Assembly: GCA_023409265.1 (NCBI GenBank)
Contig: JAEYHZ010000007.1
Location: forward strand, 19,777-83,776
Direction of reading: 5' to 3'
Source of the DNA: Bacillota bacterium
GTDB lineage: Bacteria; Bacillota; Clostridia; Acetivibrionales; DSM-1351
Length of the DNA stretch: 64,000 nt
The position numbers were made by a program, and so were the translations under genes. A model generated the notes under the pieces. It had not been told where the DNA came from. It saw only the letters and a program-made list of their open reading frames with translations, and did no database searches. Shown in pieces: positions 8,564 through 17,169 of the stretch (position 1 is its first letter; each line of letters starts with the position of its first letter).

Positions 8564-9571
8564 TTACTTTGACAACTTTACAGTTTTGCCGTTAGCGGTA
8601 ATTTCATCAACAATGAATATGAGCTTGCCCTCCGGAATTTCTTTTATTTCAGATTTGGAAATTATGATTTTTTCCCCGCCGGAGCCATCGGTTTTTATCG
8701 TCGCATCTGTACCTTTTCCGGTAATTGTAATAACTTTTTTCACCGGTGAACTCTTTAATAATACTTCGGTGCCGCTTTTGATCTCCAGTTCCTTAAATTC
8801 ATCCTTTTTATTAAATGCAGCCAGCGGGATTGTATATATCTTTCCATCCTTTGTTTTCACAGTCATTTCAGTTTCGTTTATACTCTGAACAGTTCCTGAA
8901 AGCTCTGCCGGCATTGTGTCACTAATTTTTTTTGCAGCTATGACTGTATGTATTTTTTCTGCCTTAACAGTCTTTCCGTTAGCGGTAATTTCAGTAGCAA
9001 AAAAGAATTGCTCACCTTCACCGAGGGTTATTGACTTGATTTCAGGCTCATTACCGTCAAAGGAAAAGAACACATTCCCTTCTATTTTCCCTTCTTCCAG
9101 CTTTTGACCCCCTTCGGTCCCTGGAAACACTTTAATAACCTTGTCTCCCATTTCTATGGCATCTGCCGATCTGATGTCCCCTACTCCTTCAATTGTTAAT
9201 GCCGGCTCTGTCTTCAACTCATTTGTTTGACTTAAATCCGGCTTCACGCTTTTCAGCGTAACTTCAACCCCTTTAGCAAGACCAAGCTCCTTAAAACCCT
9301 CTTGTTTTGAAAATAGTCCAAGCGGTACAATATAGCTTTCTCCATCCTTCACTTTCACTTTCATTTCATGCTCTGAAATATCCTCAATTGCTCCGGTAAT
9401 TTCAGTTGTCACCAGCTTGACACCTGATATGTCTGCCTCAGTACCAACTTTCACAGCCTGCACTTTGACAGTCTGATTATCTGCAGAATCTACAGGCTTG
9501 GCCTGTGCAACAACTGATGATGATGTCAGGGCAAGTGCAGCCACAAGGGAAAAAACAACAGTTTTCTTCAT
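8564..9571 (-). CDS. Secreted protein with internal repeats, function unknown
   Basis: 335 residues with a clear signal peptide (MKKTVVFSLVAALALTSSS, probable cleavage after AQA near residue 24). The mature part contains two related modules: KVKDGESYIVPLGLFSKQEG with GVEVTLKS, and KTKDGKIYTIPLAAFNKKDE with GTEVLLKS. It also carries two copies of the short motif EITANGKTVK, the last at the C-terminus. This suggests a duplicated beta-rich domain. GGAGG precedes the ATG. It lies just upstream of the two-component genes in the same direction and has the direct-repeat promoter at 9613-9647, so it may be a regulon member or a sensor accessory. No family recognised. Confidence 0.75.
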   Translation of the reverse strand: MKKTVVFSLVAALALTSSSVVAQAKPVDSADNQTVKVQAVKVGTEADISGVKLVTTEITGAIEDISEHEMKVKVKDGESYIVPLGLFSKQEGFKELGLAKGVEVTLKSVKPDLSQTNELKTEPALTIEGVGDIRSADAIEMGDKVIKVFPGTEGGQKLEEGKIEGNVFFSFDGNEPEIKSITLGEGEQFFFATEITANGKTVKAEKIHTVIAAKKISDTMPAELSGTVQSINETEMTVKTKDGKIYTIPLAAFNKKDEFKELEIKSGTEVLLKSSPVKKVITITGKGTDATIKTDGSGGEKIIISKSEIKEIPEGKLIFIVDEITANGKTVKLSK

Positions 9572-9612
9572 ACTTTACTTCCTCCGTAAAATTGTTTTTA
9601 TTTTATAAGGAG

Positions 9613-9647
9613 ATTATATTTGGAAGGTGTGTACTCTGTGTGTACTC
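9613..9647 (-). promoter_or_regulatory. Promoter with 11-bp-period direct repeat (likely response-regulator site)
   Basis: On the minus strand a TATAAT box (9613-9618) has no recognisable -35 box. The -35 position is instead covered by two identical 10-bp copies of GTGTGTACTC (plus-strand reading) at 9627-9636 and 9638-9647, one helical turn apart. This is the layout of OmpR/PhoB-activated promoters. Confidence 0.6.
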
Positions 9648-9703
9648 AAAATTAACTTTAAATGAACATTTTCCTTTCCTGCAGCTTTTGAAAAATATCT
9701 CAC

Positions 9704-9750
9704 TTGACAGCAATTAATCTCAATGATATATTAGTCCGTATTCGGACTAA
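9704..9750 (+). promoter_or_regulatory. MarR promoter with overlapping operator
   Basis: TTGACA (9704-9709), 17-bp spacer, TATATT (9727-9732). A perfect 8-bp inverted repeat (TTAGTCCG / CGGACTAA, 9731-9750) overlaps the end of the -10 box and the start site, the usual place for a MarR autoregulatory operator. Confidence 0.75.
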
Positions 9751-9763
9751 TTGGAGGTACATA

Positions 9764-10315
9764 GTGAATTATAATAGTGAACATAATTTCAACTCACAAA
9801 TCCAACTGCAGATTCAGAGCTGGTATACCCAATGGCTCTTGGTGGACAGGCTGTACGCCTCCTTTGCTCAGCAATACGGTATTACCAGCACTGCAATGTT
9901 CGTACTGCGCATGCTGCTGGTGATGCCCGAAATCTGTACCCAGCGCAGTATCTGTGAATCCCTGACCCTGCCCAAGCAGACTGTTTCCTGCCTGCTGGAG
10001 TCACTTGAGAAAACCGGCTACGTGGAAAAGAAACCCGACCAGCTGGACAAAAGAAGCAAACTAATCGGGCTTACATCAAAAGGCAGGGACTATACCAAAC
10101 GAGTCCTTGCTGCCCTTAATAAGGCAGAAGCAGCAGCTTTTTTGACGCTCTCGGAAAATGACCGTCTTGAATTTACAAGAATAAATGAGGCTTTAACAAA
10201 GGCCCTGCACAATCAATTGCAGGTTGATGATATTACAGCGGAACAACCTGAAGGTCTTGAACAGGAATACCCCTTATCCGCAGGAGAAATAAAATCAGGA
10301 GGTTTGAATCAATGA
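9764..10315 (+). CDS. MarR-family transcriptional regulator
   Basis: 183 residues from a GTG at 9764-9766, chosen because GGAGG lies 6 nt upstream and because a longer frame would begin inside the -35 box. The winged helix-turn-helix region includes RSICESLTLPKQTVSCLLESLEK and the wing KKPDQLDKRSK. The gene overlaps the following MATE gene by 4 bp (ATGA) and sits behind a promoter with a dyad operator, so it very probably represses its own operon until a ligand, perhaps a pump substrate, releases it. Confidence 0.9.
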   Translation: MNYNSEHNFNSQIQLQIQSWYTQWLLVDRLYASFAQQYGITSTAMFVLRMLLVMPEICTQRSICESLTLPKQTVSCLLESLEKTGYVEKKPDQLDKRSKLIGLTSKGRDYTKRVLAALNKAEAAAFLTLSENDRLEFTRINEALTKALHNQLQVDDITAEQPEGLEQEYPLSAGEIKSGGLNQ

Positions 10316-11697
10316 TATCAAAAGTTAATGATATGACCTCCGGAAGTCCTGCAAAACAGATATTTCTGTTTTCCCTTCCGTTAATGTTGGGTAATATACT
10401 TCAACAGGGCTACATAATGATTGATTCCATGATTGTAGGCCGCTTTATCGGAGTTGAAGCACTTGCCGCCATCGGTGCGGCCGACTGGCTCAATTGGATG
10501 GTGCTTGGTACTGTTATAGGCTTCTGTCATGGGTTCTCAATACTAATATCACAATATTTCGGTGCTGAAGACTATAACAGTCTGCGGAAAGCTGTTACCA
10601 TGTCGATTTTATTGGGTGCTGTAATTGCAGTGGTGTTTACGGCTGTGTTTCTGCCCTCTGCAAGAGGAGCCCTAATTCTATTGAACACTCCGTCAAATAT
10701 ATTGGAGGATTCCCTTGCTTTTCTCAGAATTATGTTTGCAGGAATTGCTGTAATAACTGCCTATAATACACTCTCTTCCATACTAAGGGCTTTGGGTGAC
10801 AGCCGGACACCATTGGTGGCTACGGCTATAGCGTCAGTAATAAATATTGTTCTTGATCTCATATTTGTACTGGTGCTTCATTGGGGTGTGGCAGGTGCTG
10901 CCGCTGCAACCGTTACTGCACAGGTTTTTTCATGCATATTCTGCCTTAAGGCGGTGAGAAATATAGCAGTTTTAAAATTCAGCCGGCAGGACTGGAAACC
11001 AGACAGGGCTCTTATTTTCCGTTTGATTAAGCTTGGAGCACCTTTGGCCTTTCAGAATGCAATCATTGGTGTGGGAGGAGTAGTGGTTCAGTTTGTAATC
11101 AATGGTTTGGGAGTAATATTTGTTGCAGGATTTACGGCTGTTATGAAGCTTTACGGCCTTCTGGAGCTGGCGGCAACCTCTTTTGGTTTTGCCGTGGCAA
11201 CTTTTACGGGACAAAATATGGGAGCAAGAAAATTCACTCGCATCCGCAGCGGTTTAAACTCAGCGCTGAAAATGGCAATAGGTACAGCTTTGGTTATCTC
11301 AGCCATTGTGCTGGTCTTCGGTAAACAGCTTGTAAATCTATTTATTTCAGGTAATGCTGATGATGTTAATGCCGTTATAGCTGTAGCCTACAAGTACCTG
11401 GTGATAATGAGCTGCCTTTTGTTCGTACTTTATCTGCTTCATTTGTACCGTTCTGCACTTCAGGGCATGGGAGACACTGTTGTACCAATGCTCTCAGGCG
11501 TAATTGAGCTCTTTATGAGAATCGGCTCTGTTCTTGTGCTGCCCCTGCTTATCGGAATGTGGGGAGTATATCTGGCTGAGGTTATTGCCTGGCTAGGAGC
11601 AGAGCTTCTGTTAATGATAACCTACTACGCCCGTATGAAGAAATTTTATGTTGAAGAAGGAATAAGTCCTGAATCAATAAAACAGACCAATAGCTAA
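10312..11697 (+). CDS. MATE-family multidrug efflux transporter
   Basis: 461 residues with about twelve hydrophobic segments in two similar halves. FSLPLMLGNILQQGY near residue 20 and the matching IKLGAPLAFQNAIIG near residue 240 are the repeated first helices of the two MATE bundles. The family exports cationic drugs using a sodium or proton gradient. It is translationally coupled to the MarR gene (ATGA overlap at 10312-10315), so its expression probably follows MarR derepression. Confidence 0.92.
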   Translation: MISKVNDMTSGSPAKQIFLFSLPLMLGNILQQGYIMIDSMIVGRFIGVEALAAIGAADWLNWMVLGTVIGFCHGFSILISQYFGAEDYNSLRKAVTMSILLGAVIAVVFTAVFLPSARGALILLNTPSNILEDSLAFLRIMFAGIAVITAYNTLSSILRALGDSRTPLVATAIASVINIVLDLIFVLVLHWGVAGAAAATVTAQVFSCIFCLKAVRNIAVLKFSRQDWKPDRALIFRLIKLGAPLAFQNAIIGVGGVVVQFVINGLGVIFVAGFTAVMKLYGLLELAATSFGFAVATFTGQNMGARKFTRIRSGLNSALKMAIGTALVISAIVLVFGKQLVNLFISGNADDVNAVIAVAYKYLVIMSCLLFVLYLLHLYRSALQGMGDTVVPMLSGVIELFMRIGSVLVLPLLIGMWGVYLAEVIAWLGAELLLMITYYARMKKFYVEEGISPESIKQTNS

Positions 11698-11711
11698 AGT
11701 ACCATAAAAAA

Positions 11712-11753
11712 ACCCAGGCGCCTCAACCTTCCACGGGATTGAGACGCCTGGGT
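11712..11753. terminator. Shared terminator between convergent genes
   Basis: A GC-rich stem (ACCCAGGCG ... CGCCTGGGT, one bulge, continuing through CTCAA/TTGAG). The A7 tract at 11705-11712 becomes a T tract on the minus strand, so it best terminates the 11781-12101 gene; it may also stop the MATE operon. Confidence 0.75.
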
Positions 11754-11780
11754 ATAACTCTGTCCGAAATCGTAAAAATA

Positions 11781-12101
11781 CTACTCAACAATAACGGCTG
11801 TACCTGATGCGGTAACCATGAGCATATTATTTCCCTGACCAAGCACTTCATAGTCGATGTCAACACCAACAATAGCGTTGGCACCCATACTTTCAGCCCT
11901 TCTTGTCATTTCTGCGATTGCATTTTCTCTTGCCTGTATCAGCTCGCCTTCATAGGAATTGGATCTGCCTCCGAAAAAATTTGTAAGTCCCGCTGCAAAA
12001 TCCTTTATAAAGTCAACGCCTGAAATGACCTCTCCGAAAACTATTCCTTTGTAATCAATTACTTTTCTGCCTTCTACTGAAGGTGTTGTAGTTATAATCA
12101 T
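11781..12101 (-). CDS. YbjQ/UPF0145 family protein
   Basis: 106 residues. MIITTTPSVEGRKVIDYKG at the start, RARENAIAEMTRRAE-like centre (ARENAIAEMTRRAESMGAN) and VGVDIDYEVLGQGNNMLMVTASGTAV at the end match the small pentameric YbjQ/UPF0145 proteins, sometimes called heavy-metal-binding. Biochemical role unsettled. It is a single-gene unit with GGAG before the ATG and a strong terminator at 11712-11753. Confidence 0.85.
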   Translation of the reverse strand: MIITTTPSVEGRKVIDYKGIVFGEVISGVDFIKDFAAGLTNFFGGRSNSYEGELIQARENAIAEMTRRAESMGANAIVGVDIDYEVLGQGNNMLMVTASGTAVIVE

Positions 12102-12471
12102 ATCTATTCTCCTATTCTTTACACGTATGGTTTCTTTATATAATATACGGATAGCATTATGATTTTACTTTAAACTTTTATAATTATTTCAAGTAAATTT
12201 TACATATAAGCTTCAAATTCTATTCTCCAAGAAAATTCGCTATGCTCAGTTTTTTATGCTCAATTTTATATAGCCGAGCAAACTTTCTTGTTCGCATGGA
12301 GTCCCTGGGAACTACTCCCCCCTCGACAAAATGCTCCGCATTTCTGTACTGCTTAACGCTCGCTTGAACCTTACTTTCTCTCATACTGAAAGCTATAAAT
12401 TCCTATACTTCTAGAAAAATGTACAATATAATGATATAATCTAAGCATTCTCAATAACGAAAGAAGATATT
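12102..12471. other. Intergenic region between YbjQ-like gene and helicase
   Basis: Besides the doubtful frame at 12220-12384, it holds an AT-rich stretch with a TATAAT box at about 12434-12439 that can serve the helicase. No hairpin with a T tract or known riboswitch is visible. Confidence 0.4.
12220..12384 (-). other. 54-codon reading frame, possible dispersed-repeat ORF
   Basis: The minus strand is open for 54 codons (starts MRESKVQASVKQYRNAEHF, ends KLSIANFLGE). No ribosome site precedes the ATG and there is no recognisable domain. The sequence is richer in G and C than the flanking AT-rich DNA. Such short frames in clostridia are often parts of extragenic repeats rather than genes. Confidence 0.25.
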
Positions 12472-14133
12472 ATGGAAAATAGTTTTAATAATTTAGGAAT
12501 TTCAGAACCAATTTTAAAGGCACTTGAAGAGATGGGTTTTCAGACTCCCACCGAGGTACAGAGCAGAGCAATACCTCATGTATTGGACAAAAAAGATCTT
12601 ATAGTAATGTCAAAGACCGGAAGCGGAAAGACAGCTGTTTTTGGGGTTTCAATGCTTCAAATGACTGATCCTGCAGCTGAAGGGCCTCAAGGTCTCATAT
12701 TGACACCGGTTCGTGAACTTGCGGTCCAAGTGGACAGTGACATCAGAAGGATGGGTAAACATCTGGCCCATCGGACCATAGCGGTGTATGGACAGCATAA
12801 TATAGCTGCCGAAGTTCAGGTACTAAAAAAAGGTGTCACTATAGTTACCGGTACTCCGGGCAGAGTGTTTGACCACATTTCCCATGGAAACCTCATAACA
12901 AAGAATATTCGCTTTTTAGTGTTGGATGAAGCTGACAGAATGCTGGATATGGGCTTTCTGGATCAGGTGGTAAGAATCATCAGAGCACTGCCGAAGAACA
13001 GGGTAACCCTTCTATTTTCTGCTACAATTCCAGCAGAAATCAGAAGAATCTGCAGTGATTACATGAAAAATCCTGAAACCATTGAAATAGAATCCCAGAC
13101 TAAAACAGTGGACACCATACTGCAGGAATACTACCGCGTGCAGCCCAATGAAAAAAGAACCCAGTTGAATCGCCTGCTCCTTGTTGAGCAGCCTGAAAGC
13201 TGTATGATTTTCTGTAATACCAGAATGGCCGTTGACCATGTTCAAAACTTTCTGACCAGGCAGGGATATGCCTCAGAAGCCCTTCACGGCGATATCCCTC
13301 AGGGCAAAAGAACTAAAACAATTCAGCAGTTCAAGCAGGGAGAATTTCACATTCTTGTGGCAACGGACGTTGCTGCCAGGGGTATACACATAGATAACCT
13401 TTCTCTGGTTATCAATTATGACGTTCCTGTTGAGAAAGACAGCTATGTACACAGGATAGGCCGTACCGGAAGAGCCGGAAACGGCGGTAAAGCTATTTCA
13501 CTTGTTACCGGTGACGACATCATGAGCCTGTATGAAATAGAAGAGCACATAGGTGTTATGATACCTGAAGCTGATCTTCCAACCGAAGAAGTATTCAACC
13601 AGCGGAAGGCGGATGCAGAAGTGTGGCTTGCGGCTAATGCGACCAAGGCGAAACCTGCCAAAGCTCCACGAAATTCTTCAGCTTCAACAGAAAAAGGTAA
13701 CCGAAAGGGTTCTACCCACCCAAAAATAGCTAAGTCCGGTGAGAAGCATAAAGAGGAAAAGCATAAAGATGAGAAGCAAATCCGGCATAATAAAACCGAG
13801 CGTCCGGATCGTAAAAAAACTGTTGACCAAAATAAACGTTCAACAAACAAGGCTGTTATTGAACAAAAATATGGCGAGAACACCAGGGACCGCTTTCCGC
13901 CAAAAGCTTCCGGCCTTAATAAAGATAGTTCCAATAAGCAGGAACAAACCCACAATAAGGTTACCGGACAACGTAAACAAAATACAGGAAAAGCGCATTT
14001 TGACAGAAGAGATTACGCAGCCGGGAAAAGTACCGGTGTGAACAGCCAGGCTTCAAAACCCGCTGCTTCTCAAGTTCCGGCACCCAAGGTGTCCTTCCTG
14101 AAGAGATTGCTAAATAATATTTTGGGGAAATAA
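12472..14133 (+). CDS. DEAD-box ATP-dependent RNA helicase with basic C-terminal tail
   Basis: 553 residues. Q motif (FNNLGISEPILKALEEMGF...TPTEVQ), motif I SKTGSGKTA, Ia TPVRELA, II VLDEADRMLD, III SATIP, then the second RecA domain with ATDVAARGIHID and HRIGRTGRAG. The core ends near residue 370; the last 180 residues are Lys/Arg/Gln-rich, low complexity and probably disordered RNA-binding tail, ending KVSFLKRLLNNILGK. Weak ribosome site (GAAAGAAG). The family unwinds structured RNA in ribosome assembly, RNA decay or cold adaptation; which role applies here is not visible. Confidence 0.93.
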   Translation: MENSFNNLGISEPILKALEEMGFQTPTEVQSRAIPHVLDKKDLIVMSKTGSGKTAVFGVSMLQMTDPAAEGPQGLILTPVRELAVQVDSDIRRMGKHLAHRTIAVYGQHNIAAEVQVLKKGVTIVTGTPGRVFDHISHGNLITKNIRFLVLDEADRMLDMGFLDQVVRIIRALPKNRVTLLFSATIPAEIRRICSDYMKNPETIEIESQTKTVDTILQEYYRVQPNEKRTQLNRLLLVEQPESCMIFCNTRMAVDHVQNFLTRQGYASEALHGDIPQGKRTKTIQQFKQGEFHILVATDVAARGIHIDNLSLVINYDVPVEKDSYVHRIGRTGRAGNGGKAISLVTGDDIMSLYEIEEHIGVMIPEADLPTEEVFNQRKADAEVWLAANATKAKPAKAPRNSSASTEKGNRKGSTHPKIAKSGEKHKEEKHKDEKQIRHNKTERPDRKKTVDQNKRSTNKAVIEQKYGENTRDRFPPKASGLNKDSSNKQEQTHNKVTGQRKQNTGKAHFDRRDYAAGKSTGVNSQASKPAASQVPAPKVSFLKRLLNNILGK

Positions 14134-14139
14134 AGTAAA

Positions 14140-14180
14140 CACCCACTTTGAGTAGGTTCAAAGTGGGTGCTTGTTTTTTT
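14140..14180. terminator. Intrinsic terminator after the helicase gene
   Basis: Perfect 12-bp stem 14140-14151 / 14158-14169 followed by CTTGTTTTTTT. It overlaps the 3' end of the convergent acetyltransferase gene (stop at 14179-14181). Confidence 0.85.
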
Positions 14181-14763
14181 ACTGAGATCTCCTAAACTCC
14201 ATTTTATGGATATATTGTTTTCCCAGAAGAGCATAATAAATATCATAAATAATATTGCCAATGTCTTGATTGGTCTCGCCCAGCGGGGCTTTACAGGGTA
14301 ATACCATCAAATGCATGGGAATATGCCAAATAGCGTATTCTATTCCAGGAATCAGGTGGAATCCTGACTTTTGATAAAACTTTATCCTTTTTTCACGTGT
14401 ACGTTTATCATGGTCATCAGAAGCATCCTCCACCTTTTCTACCTCAACTATAATTCCGTCCGAGTCAGAATAGCGGTTTACAAGCTGCTCAATAAAAGCC
14501 GTTCCGAAACCTTTTCCCCTGTATTCCGAGTATACTGCTATGTTACTTATCAGAACATAGTTTTTGTTCTCCCCTTCAGCACAAATGGAATATGCTACAT
14601 CAACGCCGTCACAGACCAATACCCAACCTTTTTGAATTTTGTTTTCCAGTTGATAATAAAGCTTATCAAAAGGGGGATATTCACCCTCTGCAAAATCCTG
14701 TGCAATACGAGTATAAAAATCCAATAACTCGTTTAACTCAATAGCTCTTATAGTGTAATTCAT
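14179..14763 (-). CDS. GNAT-family N-acetyltransferase
   Basis: 194 residues. The acetyl-CoA binding motif is ISNIAVYSEYRGKGFGTAFIEQLV (about residues 89-113), followed by EVEKVEDA and RIKFYQKSGFHLIPG, which is motif B of GNAT enzymes. Starts MNYTIRAIELNELLDFY with GGAG upstream. Substrate cannot be predicted. A block of 15-bp tandem repeats lies just upstream. Confidence 0.85.
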   Translation of the reverse strand: MNYTIRAIELNELLDFYTRIAQDFAEGEYPPFDKLYYQLENKIQKGWVLVCDGVDVAYSICAEGENKNYVLISNIAVYSEYRGKGFGTAFIEQLVNRYSDSDGIIVEVEKVEDASDDHDKRTREKRIKFYQKSGFHLIPGIEYAIWHIPMHLMVLPCKAPLGETNQDIGNIIYDIYYALLGKQYIHKMEFRRSQ

Positions 14764-14847
14764 TTTACTGTTCCTTCTCCATTGTATTCTTACCCAAGCA
14801 TGCTTATCTTGAAATGAGCTTATATTTAAGTACTCTTATATCTAAGT

Positions 14848-14892
14848 ATGCTTATATTTGGCATGCTTATATTTGGCATGCTTATATTTGGT
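14848..14892. repeat. Tandem repeat, three 15-bp copies
   Basis: ATGCTTATATTTGGC is present at 14848-14862 and 14863-14877, and again with a changed last base at 14878-14892. Degenerate copies (CTTATATTTAAGTA, CTTATATCTAAG, CTTATCTTT) extend the block to about 14798-14906. It lies between the acetyltransferase start and the end of the membrane-protein gene. Confidence 0.85.
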
Positions 14893-14939
14893 ATTCTTAT
14901 CTTTAACTATACTAACCTTAAATCTATATAAAGAAAAGT

Positions 14940-15497
14940 CTATTGTACAAATATTTTTTTATTATCCTTAATACCGGATTTTCTTACAACAAATAAAATT
15001 AACCCTGAAACCACCCAAAGCCCCAAAGCTAGAAACTTCAATGAGGTAGCAATACCTGCGGCTCTTGCAGTGCCCGCCAATTCACAGGGATAGTTGGTCA
15101 ATATGATAATGATCAATATGTTTTCCGCAGCATCAAAGAATCCCCGTAAGAAGGATAGACATGACAAATACCTCCATTTACTTCTCAGCAGTACTTTTCC
15201 CATGATTATCTTCAGTATTTCCGTCTGAGCAAGTGCAAAACTTATTATAAAAGCAAAATCAACACATAAAAATCTAAGATAAAACCGCCTTCCTTCATAA
15301 CCCAGACTACCAATAACATTTAATAACTGTTCAGAGGTATAGTCAAATTGCATGTCAGGCATTGGTGCCCCTTCACTGAATACTTTGAAACCTGATTCAC
15401 CAATTTTGAAAAAATCTATACAAAACAGAGTAAAAATACAAAATGTAAAGACTCCTACCCTGTATATGTTCTTTTCCCTTACTTTTGCTTTAATCAT
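14940..15497 (-). CDS. Integral membrane protein, function unknown
   Basis: 185 residues from the ATG at 15495-15497, preferred because GGGAG lies just upstream; a longer frame to 15554 would overlap the previous gene. About four hydrophobic segments (near residues 10-28, 85-105, 130-150 and 155-175). No family recognised. It follows the flavodoxin/ferredoxin gene by 28 bp and probably shares its TetR-controlled operon. Confidence 0.65.
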   Translation of the reverse strand: MIKAKVREKNIYRVGVFTFCIFTLFCIDFFKIGESGFKVFSEGAPMPDMQFDYTSEQLLNVIGSLGYEGRRFYLRFLCVDFAFIISFALAQTEILKIIMGKVLLRSKWRYLSCLSFLRGFFDAAENILIIIILTNYPCELAGTARAAGIATSLKFLALGLWVVSGLILFVVRKSGIKDNKKIFVQ

Positions 15498-15525
15498 GTT
15501 AACTCCCATTTTGCCATTGCAAAAA

Positions 15526-16398
15526 TTACAGTGTATCGTTCTCAACATACTCATTAAAGAAAGGCGGAACTTTGCTCACAGCTGCATTTTGGTAACAAGA
15601 CCGGCTGAGAATGTCCCTGATATTGTATCCGCCTGCAACAGGAATAAAGGATAAAATCTTAAAGTTAATTGCTTTTCCGGGGCATGAATATACACACCTT
15701 AGACAGCAGCTACAGGATAATTTAAACTTGATTCTGCCGGCTTTTTCGTAAATATTGCCAGATGGACACCTTTCCACACATAGTCCGCAATGGCTGCAAG
15801 CCTTACCAGCTTTTAAATCCTTTCCTATGAGTCTTATAAGAAACGAAAATACCGGAGCCGCAATCCCCATACTCATCCGAAGCCCCGGGCCCGTTCCGAG
15901 AACGCGTTCCTGCCCGGCTGCTACCTCCCGGCACATTATAGCTGCTTTCTTTCTTGTAGCTTCATACAAACGTATCATTATCGAGTCATCAAACTTGCTT
16001 ATCCAGTTGCTGCCTATGGAAAAAATTCTTTGATGAAAAACGTCATAACCTTTTCGTGTCAGCTTTTTAATTAAGGCATTTGAAGCATTGTAGTTAATAG
16101 GCGCAACTCCTCCTGCAGTACGGAAGATAAATATTTTAGAATCCTTAGCTTTCGGTAATTTCCTCACAAAAGTATACATTATATTGGGTATACCAAATCC
16201 AATCACCTGACATCCTATGCCTATCAGATCATAGTCCTCCGGTTTCACAGTTAGACTTTCTTTTAAAACATCCTCAACTTTTATTAACTTTACAGCATAG
16301 CCCACGTTTGAAAATTCTTCATATATCATTTCTGCCACAAGCTCTGTATTTCCGGTTCCTGAAAAATAGAATATGCCGACTTTCTTCAATCCCTTCAC
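15526..16398 (-). CDS. EFR1-type flavodoxin/ferredoxin fusion protein
   Basis: 290 residues. The N-terminus has a flavodoxin-like FMN loop (FYFSGTGNTELV). The C-terminal third carries two 4Fe-4S cysteine sets: CSHCGLCVERCPSG and CSCCLRCVYSCPGK. This combination matches EFR1-family proteins, small electron-transfer proteins of anaerobes. The start is GTG at 16398 or TTG at 16389; the latter has better spacing from GAGGAG. It lies 26 bp after the TetR gene, so it is probably repressed with it. Physiological partner unknown. Confidence 0.85.
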   Translation of the reverse strand: MKGLKKVGIFYFSGTGNTELVAEMIYEEFSNVGYAVKLIKVEDVLKESLTVKPEDYDLIGIGCQVIGFGIPNIMYTFVRKLPKAKDSKIFIFRTAGGVAPINYNASNALIKKLTRKGYDVFHQRIFSIGSNWISKFDDSIMIRLYEATRKKAAIMCREVAAGQERVLGTGPGLRMSMGIAAPVFSFLIRLIGKDLKAGKACSHCGLCVERCPSGNIYEKAGRIKFKLSCSCCLRCVYSCPGKAINFKILSFIPVAGGYNIRDILSRSCYQNAAVSKVPPFFNEYVENDTL

Positions 16399-16424
16399 TC
16401 CTCTTCCACCAAATCCGGTTCCTT

Positions 16425-17078
16425 TTAGTTATTCTTATCAGCAGTGTTCTTAAACGTTCCAATCAGCAGATCGATAGTATAGAGGCTAAAGTCTTCAATA
16501 TTTAAAGAAAAGTTCCGGGTAAAGCTTTCTCCTGTCACAGAAAGCTGATTCATAAAGCCGGTCATCATAAAAATCAGACTGAAAGCAGCTTTTTTCGAGT
16601 CCAGTTCCGGTTTAATACTTCCGTCAGCTTTACCGTCGTCAATTACCTTGGCTACCGATTCAAACATAACATTATTGAACGCTTCCAGCTCATACTGTGT
16701 TTTGCTTACAGCAGAGGCTTTCTTTTTGACATGGCCCCAAGAACTAATAGCACGAAAGGTCTCGGGATTATTCCTGAAAAATTCATAATATTCCTTACAG
16801 GTTTTCTGAATTTTTATAAAACCACTTTCATCAGGCTTTGCTACCTGCGAAAGGTATCCAAAAAGATTCCTGAAGCCTTTTAGAACTATAGCAAAATAGA
16901 GCTCCTCCTTATTTTCAAAGTACTGATACAGGGTTCTTTTGGTAAACTGTGCCGCCTTGGCTATTTCATCCATGGATGCAGCCTCAAATCCCCGGTCATG
17001 AAATATCCTTTCAGCTGCAGTTATTATTTCTTCCTCTCTTAAAAGCTTCTCTCTATCCCTTCTGGATACGTTCTCCAT
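16425..17078 (-). CDS. TetR-family transcriptional regulator
   Basis: 217 residues. The N-terminal helix-turn-helix reads ITAAERIFHDRGFEAASMDEIAKAAQFTKRTLYQYFENKEELY, a textbook TetR DNA-binding domain; the remaining helical part binds an unknown ligand. GAGGAG precedes the ATG. The promoter contains a large palindrome between its -35 and -10 boxes (17170-17196), so the protein probably represses itself and the two downstream genes. Confidence 0.92.
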   Translation of the reverse strand: MENVSRRDREKLLREEEIITAAERIFHDRGFEAASMDEIAKAAQFTKRTLYQYFENKEELYFAIVLKGFRNLFGYLSQVAKPDESGFIKIQKTCKEYYEFFRNNPETFRAISSWGHVKKKASAVSKTQYELEAFNNVMFESVAKVIDDGKADGSIKPELDSKKAAFSLIFMMTGFMNQLSVTGESFTRNFSLNIEDFSLYTIDLLIGTFKNTADKNN

Positions 17079-17169
17079 ATATAAGTCTCCTCTTGTCAGT
17101 AATCCTTACGAATTCAGTTCCCAGTATACCGCCCGTTTAATAAATATACTTACGGTATACATTTTACAC

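Noticed and set aside
13443..13955. 170-codon frame antisense to the DEAD-box helicase tail
   Set aside because: Ser/Phe-rich product typical of the complement of a Lys-rich coding region; no ribosome site.
14798..14906. CRISPR array
   Set aside because: The 15-bp units are directly adjacent without spacers; the same holds for the repeats at 23210-23263, 38956-39008 and 46077-46298.
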